Source: Anisakis pegreffii
Lineage: Eukaryota; Nematoda; Chromadorea; Rhabditida; Anisakidae
Reading direction: 5' to 3'
Assembly: GCA_035041965.1 (NCBI GenBank)
Contig: JAPYMA010000653.1
Span: 1-64,000, forward strand
DNA: 64,000 nucleotides
In this document: piece after piece, positions 1-22,583 of the stretch
How positions within the stretch are numbered: the first letter of the stretch is position 1
Layout of the letters: each line of letters begins with the position of its first letter
Made by a program: the position numbers and the translations under genes
The notes under the pieces: model-generated
Told to the model about the DNA's origin: nothing
What the model saw: only the letters and a program-made list of their open reading frames with translations
The model's database searches: none

Positions 1-926
1 CAGACAGCAATACGTAACTGAACGAAGTACAAGTGTTTAAAAAGCGTATTGCTGATGATTAAAAAGAGACGCATGTAATAGCAAAGATTCATCCAAACAA
101 TCCGCCATTTTATAATTAAATGGACAAAAAAATGGTGCGAAAATGAATTACCTCATTAGGAATGAAGAAATTAATTACTCAAATGAATCAATGCGCACAA
201 CAAAACAAAAACGATGAAAACATGAATCCAAGATACAAATTGATCACAGTTCAAACGTATCACATAGCCGTCTGTGATTCAAAAAAATTCATTAAACACT
301 GATCATACGATAACAAAATAATAAAAAGTTATGACGCTACCACGCAAAGTTTACAAATATGTCAAATTTTAAATTCAATCATAAAGAAATAACAGAAAAT
401 TATGACGCTACCACGCAAAGTTTACAAACATGTCAAATTTTAAATTCAAAAGCACAATCTGCATTCGGCAATACGTTCATCAATTGAAATGGAATGTTTC
501 AGCGCAATCAGAACACTGCATTAGAATCCCGTCTTTTTGAATAGATCCTAGTAAGTGAACGTTAAAGAGATTTTAAATGAGGAATTGATACAGTCATAAT
601 GAAACACAAAATAAAAACAAATGATTCCGAATGAAAGACACTGAGAGCTAGAAAAATAACATGCTAGAAACCAATGACATGTTGCTACGGTCAGATTTAC
701 TAGTATCAGACCTGATATTGCAGTGCAAACGAAATCTGTTAATTGCTACGAACAGGCGAGGAACGTTACAGACACTATACAAACATCAAAGTATACACTT
801 AAGTTCTTTAACAACAACTTTTTTAGTGCCTTAGCAAAGGTGAGAGCAAAAAAAAATTAAACGACGAAAAAAATGAAAATTAAAGAATGACACCAACGAC
901 CACAACAACAAAAAATGCCTACAAAA
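1..926. other. Downstream flank of the WDR81 gene, no gene seen
   Basis: AT-rich sequence 3' of the minus-strand WDR81 gene. I see no exon with splice signals or a conserved motif here. The only structured item is the 50-bp direct repeat listed separately. Confidence 0.5.
329..449. repeat. 50-bp direct repeat, two copies
   Basis: Positions 329-378 and 400-449 are identical except for one base; the core reads TTATGACGCTACCACGCAAA. They are separated by 21 bp. This looks like a local tandem duplication that included the spacer. It lies downstream of the WDR81 stop codon, possibly in the 3' UTR. Confidence 0.85.
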
Positions 927-11763
<10,837 letters not shown>

Positions 11764-12289
11764 AGCAACAACCATCGATTCGACTACTCTTCAAGACACA
11801 TAAACGTTGTGTTGTGATGCAGATCAAACCCTGACAAACGATCACTTTATTAAATAAACAATAATTCTGTTTCACTTCGTCATAAACCGATTAAAAACTT
11901 CAACGCACTAGACACAATCATACCTCAAGAAATGCTAGTTAAATTCCAATTGGAATATTGGAACTTGAGCCAGAAAGAAAAATGTTGTGTGTGACCTAGA
12001 ACACGTAGATGAAATCTCATTCGAAAGATCACCGGATTCTTTCAAGAGTGGATAATTTCCAAGAGGAAAATTTATGTGGATTCCGTGCAACTGATTGTGA
12101 GCTTTGAATGTAAAAGTTATCATCAAATGTCAGAAGTTCGAATGACTCAAAATTGTACGAGCAAAACATTTCACGGTAAATGTCGAAAGATTCATCTAAC
12201 AGAGAATTTGGTTTCCGACAAACTATTAAATTTACTCGAAAAAAACTTCAGCAACCTCTCAGCATAATTTCATATAACTCAGTTCTAAA

Positions 12290-12327
12290 CTCAGTTTCAT
12301 ATAAACACAGTTCTATATGAAACTGAG
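12290..12327. repeat. Perfect 14-bp hairpin
   Basis: CTCAGTTTCATATA at 12290-12303 is followed by a 10-nt spacer and its exact reverse complement at 12314-12327. Partial copies of the same motif (TTTCATATAACTCAG just upstream, GAGTTTTCATATAAAA just downstream) flank it. It may be a cruciform or fold-back remnant; no function is assigned. Confidence 0.8.
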
Positions 12328-12532
12328 TTTGAGTTTTCATATAAAATCCCCAATTTCAAATATTTCTGCATTCCAATCATTCAGAATATCGTTATTCGTA
12401 TCGTCCAACTGATATCAACCATGACCACTATATACGATATGTTCACTCATCGTCAGTTCGTAGTCTCATCAGATCTTTCCAACGATATGGCATGCCTAAT
12501 TCCATCTTACAGGAAAACGAATTCTAGTTCGA

Positions 12533-12644
12533 TCACGTGAAATCACGTGAATACCATCACGTGAAAAATTAATGACTGTACCATTTCAACCATACACACC
12601 TTCCACCTGATCGTTCCCGCTCTGTGTTCCTCCCCATCACGTGA
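12533..12644. promoter_or_regulatory. Cluster of four TCACGTGA E-box palindromes
   Basis: Exact TCACGTGA octamers lie at 12533-12540, 12543-12550, 12557-12564 and 12637-12644. CACGTG flanked by T and A is the preferred site of bHLH-Zip factors, including TFEB/HLH-30 (the lysosomal CLEAR motif) and Max-family dimers. The cluster lies between the start codons of WDR81 (endolysosomal) and Myt1, so it could serve either gene. The motif is seen directly; the factor is inferred. Confidence 0.7.
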
Positions 12645-13130
12645 ACGCAGTCACTAAGAGTGTGGCATAACTGTCGACCACCCATTCAAGCGCCATTTTC
12701 AAAAGTTTTGTGACGCAGTAATAATTTCGTTAGTCTGTTTCATCAGAACTGTATTTTGCGGTAATTGTAACATTTTTGAGAACAAGTAATTCTTTGGAAT
12801 GACATCATTTGCAATGTGAATTTAATGCCTTTATAGATAGATGTTCACTGGAGTTGGATAACTTTCATTCGTGATTGCTTTTCATTTTATTGCATTTGGT
12901 TTTGTTTCAAAATTTATTTTCGAATTTTTCTGTGCGAAATGCAAAATTTGATAGGCATTGTGTAATGCAATTTATGAGAATTTATACTGTTTTTTGGTTA
13001 TTTTAATCCCTTGTATTGCGAATTTACAAGTGTGTAAATGTGCCGCCAGGATTGACCATTTGTTGAATATTATTGAAATTGCAGTTATTTTGTTCTCGTT
13101 CAATATTCATTTACCTGAATAACAACTCAA

Positions 13131-16100
13131 ATGAATTCAACGACAAACAACATTTGCACATCACCACCAGTACCAGTTTTTTATGCAGATTTCGATTCAC
13201 CGTTATCAACCAAGAAAGAACGGGTAATCTCGATTATTCTCACGTATCAATGTTCTTAATTTAGTTTGTTCATATGAACAATGATGTATAAATAGGCCGA
13301 GGATAAGTAGTGAATCAACTGTTGGTTGAGCACTACGATGATCATTCCTCGAAGCGATATTCTGAGTTCATGTGAACATTTTTGGAAAGATCAACTGAGA
13401 ATAAAACTGTTTCCATTAAATTACCATCCTTCATTTTTGAAAAGTGATCAATTCTTGTTCATTGAATGTTCATAATTGAAGTTTAGCATTGTACATGGAA
13501 TAATATACGTAAAAGCTGAAAATTTTCAGAAACGCGCACTGACTCGTTCAGTTCCGAGAGTCATTAGAACGGCTCCAGCTGTAAGTCGCGTTTATCCGCG
13601 TCGTTTCTCATTGCAAAAACCTCAGTTCATCTCTTTCAAAAGTAATTCAGATCCAGGTAATGCCCATTTCTTGTTAATTCTGATTAGAGAAAGAAGTATT
13701 TGTGATTTTATTAGGTGTATTGCTTCCAAAAAAACATTGTTCGGCTTTTTAGATTTTTCTTTAGCTTTCTTAACTCAGTTTATTCATATGAACAATGATG
13801 TATAAATAGGCCGAGGATAAGTAGTGAATCAACTGTTGGTTGAGAACTACGATGATCATTCCTCGAAGCGATATTCTGAGTTCATATGGACATTTCTGCA
13901 AGAGTTCACCTGAGATTATCAGTCAGAGATTATCATTCCCAAGCATTTCATATTTAAAAAATTGATCATTGTTCATTCATTGGGTGTGCTTTTTCGGTTC
14001 ATAATTAAAACTGAACATTGCACTTGAAATGTTACGTGAATATTGAAAAGTGAAGGGAACAGTGGAACGAATCACTTTAAAATCTTAATTGTCGTCCTCA
14101 AACTTTAAGTATTCTGGTCGTGCTTGTTCAAATGGAAGCATTCAAAAATAGAGTTCATGGAAAATATGTGTACGATAAAATAAATTCGCTTTATTTAAGT
14201 TCTTTTGCAAAGTAAGTCGTACAATGAACGATGTGGTTTAACTTACTTCGAGCAGTGCTTTGAACAGGAGCGAAAAATTGGTGAAGGATCATTTGGTGAG
14301 GTTAGTATTGGAAATTCTTTATTTGTCATTATTAAGTATTGTTTCATATTTTGTCTACATAGTTGCGATATTTTTCATAACGGGAGGTTATCATGCAAGT
14401 CGAATGCCCAAACTTGATGGTGCAACAGATTGCATTCGCAATAGCTCGGCATGATTCCTCCATTGCAATACTGTATTGTTTGCACCGAGGCCTTTGCAAT
14501 GCTGCGCACTGAATGTGTCGTGGTTATTTTTTGGAATGAAACGTTGGGCGAACGGTCACACTTTAGTGTATTGCGCACGATTTTTGTAACGGGACAGTGG
14601 GTTGTTCGTATAAGAAGCTGTGTTTTACGTGAGTATAGGTTGGTGAACGAATTCAATTATTAGGTGTTTCGTGTGAAATCGAAAGAGGACAACAAATGGT
14701 ATGCGGTAAAGAGAACAATTGAACCGTTTCGTAATGCGAGTGATCGTGAACTCAAATTGAGAGAAGTTCAAAAGCATGAGCTCTTACCGAAGCATCCAAA
14801 TTTGGTCGAATTCATTCGTGCTTGGGAAGAGAAAGGACGTCTGTTCATTCAAACTGAACTTTGCGAATATAGGTAAATGGAATTTTTAGTTGTTGTTTTG
14901 ATCGGATTTGATAAGTTTATGATTTCAAGAAAATCCATGCAAATTTATCGCGATATCGGTTCATACTCTTTCATAATGTTCGTGGACGTTCCTTAGTGTT
15001 TATGGCCACTAAAAATTTTCAACTTTGATTTTGATCAGTGATTGTATTAGATCAGCTTTGGCGGAAGCTTTCTTTAGTTTATTCATATGAACAATGATGT
15101 ATAAATAGGCCGAGGATAAGTAGTGAATCAACTGTTGGTTGAGCACTACGATGATCATTCATCGAAGCGATATTCTGAGTTCATGTGAACATTTTGGCAA
15201 GATTTCACCTGAAATTATCAATCAGATTATCATCCTCAAGCATTTCATATTTAAAAAATGATCATTTTCATTCATTAAGTGTGCATTTTCGGTTCATAAT
15301 CAAAACTTAACATTGCACTTGAAATCATAGGTAAATATTGAGAAATGAAGGGAATAAAGCAAGGAATCACTTTAAAATTTTCCTTGTTGTTCTCAAACTG
15401 TTAGCAAAAAACAAATTTTTATAGTTTATCGGATTATGCGGAAAGAGAACATAACATTCCTGAAGAGCAACTGTGGTTCTATTTTGCTGATCTTGTATCG
15501 GTACGTTTTTACTTTGTTTCGTCTGAAACAGTGATATGTTTTTAAATAGAGTTGTTCATTTGCTCATGAACGTTCGTAAAGAGCGTTGTGAGTATCAATC
15601 GCTTTTTATCTCACTGAGTAGTAGATTGAATCGTATGCTGCAAAACTGTTAGATTAATGTTTGTTCTATTCACATATTGCTATGATTAGAAACATGATAC
15701 TGAGAGTGTAACAATGAGGATATTAACTGATATTTTATTTTATTATGGAATTGCCAAATGCTACTTTAAGGCTGTTAATCACCTGCATTCGCATAACCTG
15801 TTGCATCTGGATATCAAACCTGAGAATATATTTGTATCACGAGATCAAGTTTGCAAGCTCGGTGATTTTGGACTGATATTCGATCTGAATAAGGTTCGTC
15901 CTTTTTTGATATTCATCATTTCGGTTCGTTGTGCATTGGTTTGATTTAAGTATAACAATGTGATGTTTTATATCTATTCCGGAATGGATTCTTTAAAGAG
16001 GATATGTATCGTTTCCCTGTGAGCGGGACTGGCACAGTAACCAGCTTGTAAGAATTTCTGATCAAATGTTAGGGGAGCATTGGACCGGAAGTAGGTGATA

Positions 16101-18645
16101 CGTCGTGGGTTGGAATCTCGCTCGTGGACTTATTGTTATCGTTATGGTTGATTTAAGGATACACTGATAACAGCTCGAGAAGGCGATAGTAAGTATTTAG
16201 CACCCGAGGTTTTGAACTCGCCACCCGATAAGCCGGCGGATATATTTTCACTTGGAATATCGATACTGGAGCTGGCCACCGATTTGGATTTGCCGTCAAG
16301 AGGTGAAGGTTGGCGTATGCTCAGAGAGGGCAACATACCCGAATCCTTCACTGACAGTGAGTGTTTGTTTTGTTATTTCATATTTAATGTGCCCTTTCAA
16401 GATAGTTGCTGAATCAGTTTTAAATTTAAAGCTATTGAATAAGAGTGATGTTCAGAATTATCGCCGAAACTACGACATCTGATCTATTGGATGATGGACC
16501 CTGATTCATGCAAACGACCAACTGCTGAGCAACTTCTCAACGATGTCACAATCCAATACTATCTTTCACTAAGACGTAAACAACGCTCCACACAATTTGT
16601 AATTATTTATCATTTCTTATTATTAATATTGGATTATCTCATTCCTTTAAAAATTATAAATTTATCTATAAACTGATACAGTAAGTTTTCGGATGTCATT
16701 TTAAGGGTATATAACTGAACAAAGTAGTTGATTTATTCGATTGAAAGATATTGATTAAATGAATGTTTTCATAATGAACAAAATTCAGTCACACCATCTG
16801 TTGGATGTATTGGTTCTGGTGTATGTTTATCTGGTGTGTGCGATACAGTTCATCTTATGGCCCATTACGAAGTCGTTGTCGTGGGCCACTGGAACGCCGT
16901 CAACACCACTAGCTGAAGAATCACCTCGAAGAGCTGTGTTTTACAATGTTAGTCATTGTTCATTATCATTATGACATTTCTTATCATCAATTCATTCATC
17001 AGTAATGATCGCTTATTGTAGGGATCAACACCAGAATCACCGAGTCGTCATGTTATGCCTCATTCGACGAATGTCGTTCAACGCCTTCGTTTCGATAGTT
17101 GTGACAGTGATGAAGGTAGGTATTCATTGCATGACCTTTATTGTCCTTAATGAAGAGTATTCTACAGTTAAGAGTTTTATTGATGAACCGTAAATGAAAT
17201 TATTCAGAATACGAAAGCAAAACGTATCTTTGGAAGCAATGAAATTTTTCGCAATAGTTTGTTGTGCATTAGAAATTCGCAGTGGAGTTATAATTTGTTG
17301 GTATTGAACTGTATGAAATGTTTTTGTTGAACATTTAACTGTTTGAAAAGAAATACATCGAGTTTAGAGTCTAGGGAAATCGTTAAAGGTGATGAACTGT
17401 AGACTGTGAGTAAAATTTTAGTCGCGAGTAGAAGTTAGAATATCGAGTTGATAGTGGGTTAAAAATTATAAGTTGAACACAAAGTTCTGATGAAGCAGTT
17501 AGTGGTTTTTAGAAGGTGATGAAATTTGCAGATAATATCGAAAATAACGAGCAGCAGCAGCATCGCCGCCATCATTTTGTGAACAAACATCGACATTATA
17601 AGAATTCACCTGAAGAGAGCGTCAGTGAATCGAATGGATGTTACAGCATTGATAGCAATAAGAATGTTTCGTCGACAACTACCTCATCGAAACTCACATC
17701 GTTATCGCCTGTCTCGGCACGACGTCCCGATAGGTTCGTTGTCGTTTCTTTAGACATTTTGCATTTTGCGTTTAAAACTTTATTGTTGTTTTGATTTCAG
17801 CCTCGAAAATGTTAACGAAAGTTTTTGCAATGTTAGTAAACGTTTAGTTGACATGTATTCCAAAAAGTATTGATAATAGTTTGATGAAAAAAACATGATG
17901 ATAATAGTTGTGAGAATATTTGAGTGATAATGATGAATTTAAGGCATTTATCAAGTGCACTGGACAAAGACAAATTGGAATTGTCAGAGTCACCAAGGAA
18001 AGGCAAATCACCACAACGAAGAATATTAGTGGATGATCAGTTGAATAATCTGATTAATAATAAAGAGATTGGAGTTGATGAAAGTGACGATGAAGACGAA
18101 CGCAATGAAAGTCGCTCGAGACGATTCCATTTGAAACGGAATTTGGTTGGTTACAAATATTATGTCGGTGGAAATATTGTATTATATTATATTATATTAT
18201 ATCATTATTGATGTTATGCGATTGTTGTTGTAATCGTAATCGTTTCAGCGTGCAGCCATGTCAGCACCAGTGCCTCGTCGTATGCGTGCTCAAATGCGGT
18301 CCTTAGCGATCAAACCGATACCCAAACTTGATTTCAGTCTGATCGAATCGCCCACCAAAGTGAATAATGTTAATGATCGCCTTAAAACCACTGAACTATG
18401 TGCCGCCCAAACAAAAATTCCGTTCTCATTGAGACAGGTTTCATCATTTGTCGTTTTTCATTGAGATGGAAATTGATTTTTTTTTGTTCTGATTTTCAGT
18501 AACATTTCATTGAATTCGACCACATTTTAAATACATAATAGTGAAATTTGAATACGCCGAGATTTTAAATTGATCGTAAATTTTGAGATGAATCTTGTTG
18601 CAGGTGGATGATCGGGGCAGTTCTGCAGATGAAATGGCGTTTTGA
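13131..18645 (+). CDS. PKMYT1: Myt1-type membrane-associated Cdk1-inhibitory kinase (WEE-1.3), 15 exons
   Basis: Phosphorylates Cdk1 at the inhibitory Thr/Tyr pair from ER/Golgi membranes to hold cells before M phase. All phases agree for exons 13131-13223, 13530-13656, 14200-14300, 14664-14872, 15425-15500, 15771-15893, 16158-16356, 16456-16598, 16789-16947, 17022-17115, 17532-17733, 17801-17854, 17944-18145, 18249-18437 and 18604-18645, giving 670 residues. Visible motifs are glycine loop GEGSFGEV, lysine in YAVKR, catalytic loop HLDIKPENIF (HLD in place of HRD, as in Myt1), GDFGL, YLAPEV and ADIFSLG. After the kinase domain comes one membrane segment (LLDVLVLVYVYLVCAIQFIL), then a Ser/Pro-rich tail with SPR, TPSTP and an RNL cyclin-docking-like motif. 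The N-terminal DSPLSTKKER recalls worm WEE-1.3. Three introns carry snoRNA-like copies. Confidence 0.93.
13269..13377 (+). ncRNA. Putative box C/D snoRNA, copy 1 (Myt1 intron 1)
   Basis: The terminal stem TTCATATGAAC (13269-13279) pairs with GTTCATGTGAA (from 13366). A C box ATGATGT lies just inside it (13281-13287) and a D box CTGA ends at 13365. An internal GATGATC (13337-13343) fits a C' box and CTGT near 13319 a weak D' box. The candidate guide before box D is CCTCGAAGCGATATT. It lies wholly in intron 13224-13529, on the host strand, as intronic snoRNAs do. The rRNA or snRNA target was not identified. Confidence 0.72.
13657..14108 (+). repeat. Duplicated intron segment around snoRNA copy 2
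   Basis: From about 13765 to 14108 this segment aligns along most of its length with about 15065-15405 in intron 4. The similarity covers the snoRNA-like core plus roughly 210 bp of downstream flank. Copy 1 (13269 to about 13500) shows the core and a more diverged version of the same flank. The exons between are not duplicated. Confidence 0.75.
13783..13892 (+). ncRNA. Putative box C/D snoRNA, copy 2 (Myt1 intron 2)
   Basis: Same architecture as copy 1: stem TTCATATGAAC (13783-13793) against GTTCATATGGA, C box ATGATGT (13795-13801), internal GATGATC and box D CTGA (13876-13879). The A-to-G change in the 3' arm leaves a G-U pair, so the stem is kept. One base differs from copy 1 before C' (GAGAACTACG against GAGCACTACG). 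Located in intron 13657-14199. Confidence 0.72.
15082..15190 (+). ncRNA. Putative box C/D snoRNA, copy 3 (Myt1 intron 4)
   Basis: Stem TTCATATGAAC (15082-15092) pairs with GTTCATGTGAA. C box ATGATGT, internal GATGATC and box D CTGA (15175-15178) are all intact. A single change in the presumed guide (ATCGAAG in place of CTCGAAG) is the main difference from copy 1. Located in intron 14873-15424, same strand as the host. Confidence 0.72.
16067..16131 (+). repeat. tRNA-like/SINE-like fragment in Myt1 intron 6
   Basis: GTGGGTTGGAATCTCGC around 16106-16121 resembles an RNA polymerase III B box with its T-arm (GGTTCGAATCC type), and an A-box-like AGGGGAGCATTGGACC lies about 35 bp upstream. No full cloverleaf closes. 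It is most likely a decayed tRNA-derived SINE. Intron 15894-16157. Confidence 0.4.
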
Positions 18646-21214
18646 ATGACGGTCAGATGTTTTACTTTATGTTCATTGAAGCAACAAACGTGTACTATAT
18701 CGGTTTTAATTAGTGTTAATTGTAATGATGGGAATCATTATCATTACTGTCATTGTTATATCATATTATTGTTATTTCAACTGTACTGTGGACGGTTACT
18801 AGGTGGTTGTTTTTTGTTGTACGATTGAACTTGTGTGGAATGAGTGTAGGAGTATTGTTAGATCATCTTAGAATTACATTTGATGTGGATATTTGAAAAT
18901 ATTTGAAATAAGTTGAATTGGTGGTTTGTTGTAGATGGTGAGGTTTGAACAAAAATGAATCTAGTGAATATGAGACTTTTGAAGTAGATTCATAGTCAGT
19001 GAATTTTTTACTCGCATTCCCAATTGATTCTATTTGTTTTACTCACTCACGTTTACTGTAAAACAATTTCGATTCAATTATTATGTAAATTGTATATTTG
19101 AATAGCAGTACATTACAAATATGTGCGTGTACTTCAGTTTTAATCACTCCACTTTGTCAGTCATCATCTTATTGTCCGTTTTGCTGAGTCAATGAATTGT
19201 TTTATTACTTCACTTATCTACTGCCTTATTTTTGTTAATGATGAATTGATTATATCATTTGTGCATTGTACGGTTGCTTATCTTGTAGAGTTTAGTTATT
19301 AGCATTTGATTGCATTGGAACCGTTTTGATCAATTGATTTGTTCATTGATACTTGATACTTGATACTATCCTAATACTTGATCAAGCTCGTAGCTGAAAT
19401 GCAGAAGTTGTTAAATTTGATTGTGAATGTGAGGAAGTTATACGTGTATATTTGTCTGTCGGTCGTTTTTTTGTGGGGGAGGAGAGGGAAGGATCCCAGT
19501 AAGATTCTGGTTCTACGAGCTTCGTGTAAATCTGATGCGAAGTGGTGTGAGCTTATTGTGCGAGTATTGAGTTAAGCCCTTTCCTCAAGCCTGAGCCTCA
19601 CATTCACGAGTTTATCGTAATACTAATTCATTCCATTTTGAATATTTTGTAAGATGTTGAAGAAGTTTATAGAATATTATTGAGAATGTATATGAAAAAG
19701 AAATTTTCTGTGTTCATTTGTATAATTTGATGGATGAAATATGAAATGTTATATTGTATTTTAGAGTTTGATTGATTGATTGGTTGATGATTTGTTTGTT
19801 TAGTGATTGAGGTTAATGACAGCGTTTTGTTGTGGGTGATGTTTCGAAATGAGTGAGGTGGGGAAAGCGATTATTTGGGGTTGATTCGATTGAGTGTCAT
19901 CATCATAGTGATGATGACATTGTCAAATTATGCTGCCTTTTGGTATCATTTGATCATTTGACCACCTCATCGAACCAATCGTTCAACAACGAATTAATCA
20001 GTGTAATTTGTGTTTTTGATGATTTTCTATTGGCAGATTAAATTTTTATTTGTTCTGCTCGGAATAGTATCATGTATCGTCGCTCAATATTTTCGAATAT
20101 TTATCACTTTCTTATAGATCTCTGCGCAATTCAATAAAAATTCATTGATGTGTGAAATGTGTTTTATATCTCATCGATAGTCTGTCAGTTGGCTTGAATA
20201 GTCTCGAATCGCACTATCTATAAATCACTTACTCAATGAGTGGACTTAATGCGTTTTGAATGAGTGAATGAATCAACGAAGCGTTTGTATTTGTGTTTCA
20301 CTGACTGCTTATCATTGCATTGAAAATGCTCAAAGTTATCAAATTCCATTGACGAACACTTAAAGGAATATGAATTTCTATGTTTCATATCAAGTTTCAA
20401 ATGTATTAATTTAGATTTTTGGTCGAATTTCGTTTGAATGTCCATTAGTAATTGGTAAATTGAGAACGTTCTGAATGCTGCATTATTCAAAAGACTCATT
20501 GGCTTGATCAAGGTACTCGTAAAGATGTTACACGTTCGAATAAGTTTAATTCTGAATAAGAAAATCTAAAATTTATGAATGAAGCTTACATACAAATGTA
20601 GAACTACAGTAGTTTCCGTTTGTAATCAACGTTTTTTTCATATTACTTTGAAGTTATTCTAGCGTACTTCTTTTGATCTTCTTAAAGCAAGAGTCCTCAT
20701 AGGAGTGAAGGCGGAGGTAAATTACCCATTTTGGGTAATTTGGGGGTGTAAAGGATAATGCGGGGGTCGGGAAATTAGTCAGATGTTAAGCGTAGAAACA
20801 GTGAAATATTGTAGCGGAGGGGGTAATGATGGTCTGCGAGACCACTGAAGGGGTAATCGAGTACTCTTCTAAAGAGTTGTCTCGTCTCGTCTCACGATCA
20901 GTGAGCATCGTCTAGTTTGCTGATTACAATTGGCTCACTCAAAGTGTTGTCGCTCTATCAAAAATCAAACCTAAAGATAACTTCTGTGTAGTGATCTAGG
21001 GTTATCTAATGGTTATCTATACTCATGTGCGTGCATATTTAAACGGATTAGAATTTGTTTGGGATTACCGGAACCGATGAGAGGATGTTGTTGGATGATT
21101 GAAATGGATGAAAACGTTGCAGTATAATGAGTTGTTGATTCGTGAAATGAATGAGTAATCGGTTGATAGCATTCATCCACTTCAGCGCATAGACGAAACT
21201 GAAATGAAGTGAAA
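18646..21214. other. Intergenic region Myt1-iRhom
   Basis: Spacer between two plus-strand genes. It contains a short tandem TTGATAC run (about 19344-19366) and a hAT-like element at 20688-20847. No convincing exon is visible. The proximal part is presumably Myt1 3' UTR and the distal part the iRhom promoter. Confidence 0.55.
20688..20847 (+). mobile_element. hAT-like short element (MITE), copy A
   Basis: Shares an extended alignment with the reverse complement of 45994-46184: an AGGCGGA-AAATTACCCATTTT block, a GGGGG run, GGAAAT, ATTGTAGC and the end GACCACTG. The CACTG end matches the CAGTG..CACTG termini of hAT-derived short elements. I found no clear 8-bp target duplication, so it is probably old. 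Confidence 0.65.
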
Positions 21215-22552
21215 ATGGACGAGAAAGATACTCAATCGGCATCGATACCTCTAACGTCGTCTGCGTCTGTGAATAGAAATCCGAAATCTGCCATTAGATC
21301 CTTCTCTGAATCGTACAATCGCTCATTCAACGTTCGTCCCCATGTGGTAAGTTCACTTCTTCATTTATTTATTTTTTCACTAATATTATGATTATTGTTT
21401 TCATGATTATTGCTATTATAATTGTTATTTTATTTGTTTATTTATTACGGTTACTATTGTATCAGAATTATTGTCATAACATTGGCATAATGAAATATCG
21501 AGTTGGTAATCGATTCGGACGTTATTTCCAGTTTGTTTTTTAGAACTTCCAGAGTACGACAACTGATAACACCACTTCAGAACGACCACCTTTCGTCCGT
21601 GCGCAGAGGTATTATTTATTTATTTGTTACCATTATTAGTTACTGAAAATGGAGAAGATTAAAAATGAATTATATATTAAAAACATTCTACTGATGATAC
21701 TGGCCTAGTGATAAAAGACGGTAATTATAGCATACGTGAAACGGTGAGCAATACGGCTCGTTTCTTCGGGGTACCACTGGCTGATAGCAATAATCAACAA
21801 CAGTCACTTTCGTGCAATGCAAATCTGAATACGAATGAAGGAAGTCGTTGGAAATTGCGTCGTTTACGATATATGAATCGATGTTATGGCGGGGTTAACG
21901 AAACTGCCAGAAAGGAATTGGATTTGCGAGGTGAAGATCACTTTGGTTTGTGCTTTATCACGATTGACATATCAGTTGCTTACTTTGGTTCTTTTGCACA
22001 ATGCAAGCGTATTCTTCATGAGTGAATCTGTATTGAAGTTGAGCAATTTGGTTGAGTTGCTTACTTTGGTTGAGCGATTCAGGTGATAGTAATAAACTTA
22101 CAGATGATTTGCTAGATATAAGTCCATCTCAGCTGGCAACACCATTGGCAACCCCAACACCGATTACTCCGATTGGCTTTTTTGATATCACACCAACATT
22201 ACGTCAGCAAAGCGTAAGTTGATATCAGTCTTGTTGAGTTTGTGTTGTTTTACATTTATTCACAAGTTTTATTGAAATCTTCGTGTTATCTATATGAGCA
22301 TTGTTATTGTGTTCTGAGTTTGTGTTAGGTATTAGTGCTGACTCGTATTCTGAGTATGGTGATGATGCTGATTCAGTGGTTGAATTTAGTTGTCGAGAAG
22401 TGGGTCGATCGATAGTCATGTCAGTCGAATGTTACCCCCATTGGAACGTCGTGATAGTGTTGCAAAAATGGCATGGGACAGATTTTCGTCTATTGTGCAG
22501 AAGTAATTTATTCATTTATTTATTTATCAATGTAATTATGATAGTAATAATA

Positions 22553-22583
<31 letters not shown>

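Larger units (their letters stand above)
11764..13130. promoter_or_regulatory. Divergent promoter region between WDR81 and the Myt1 kinase gene
   Basis: WDR81 runs left and Myt1 runs right from this 1.37-kb spacer, so both promoters should lie here. It holds a perfect hairpin (12290-12327) and four TCACGTGA E-boxes (12533-12644). A TTGCAG acceptor ends at 13084, 46 bp before the Myt1 ATG. That acceptor could be a spliced-leader trans-splice site or the end of a 5' UTR intron. Confidence 0.6.

Noticed and set aside
14301..14663. Possible H/ACA snoRNA in Myt1 intron 3 (two hairpins, ACA near the end)
   Set aside because: I could not place a valid H box (ANANNA) between the hairpins, and the stems are weak.
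17208..17223. Possible 16-nt microexon of the Myt1 gene (AATACGAAAGCAAAAC) between acceptor TTCAG and donor GTATCT
   Set aside because: Including it breaks the reading frame into the next exon, whereas direct joining of 17115 to 17532 keeps phase and gives a sensible protein.
20705..20735. AATTACCC motif recalling the nematode SL1 spliced leader
   Set aside because: The match is short, there is no Sm site or SL RNA fold, and the motif lies inside a repeat shared with 46.1 kb.
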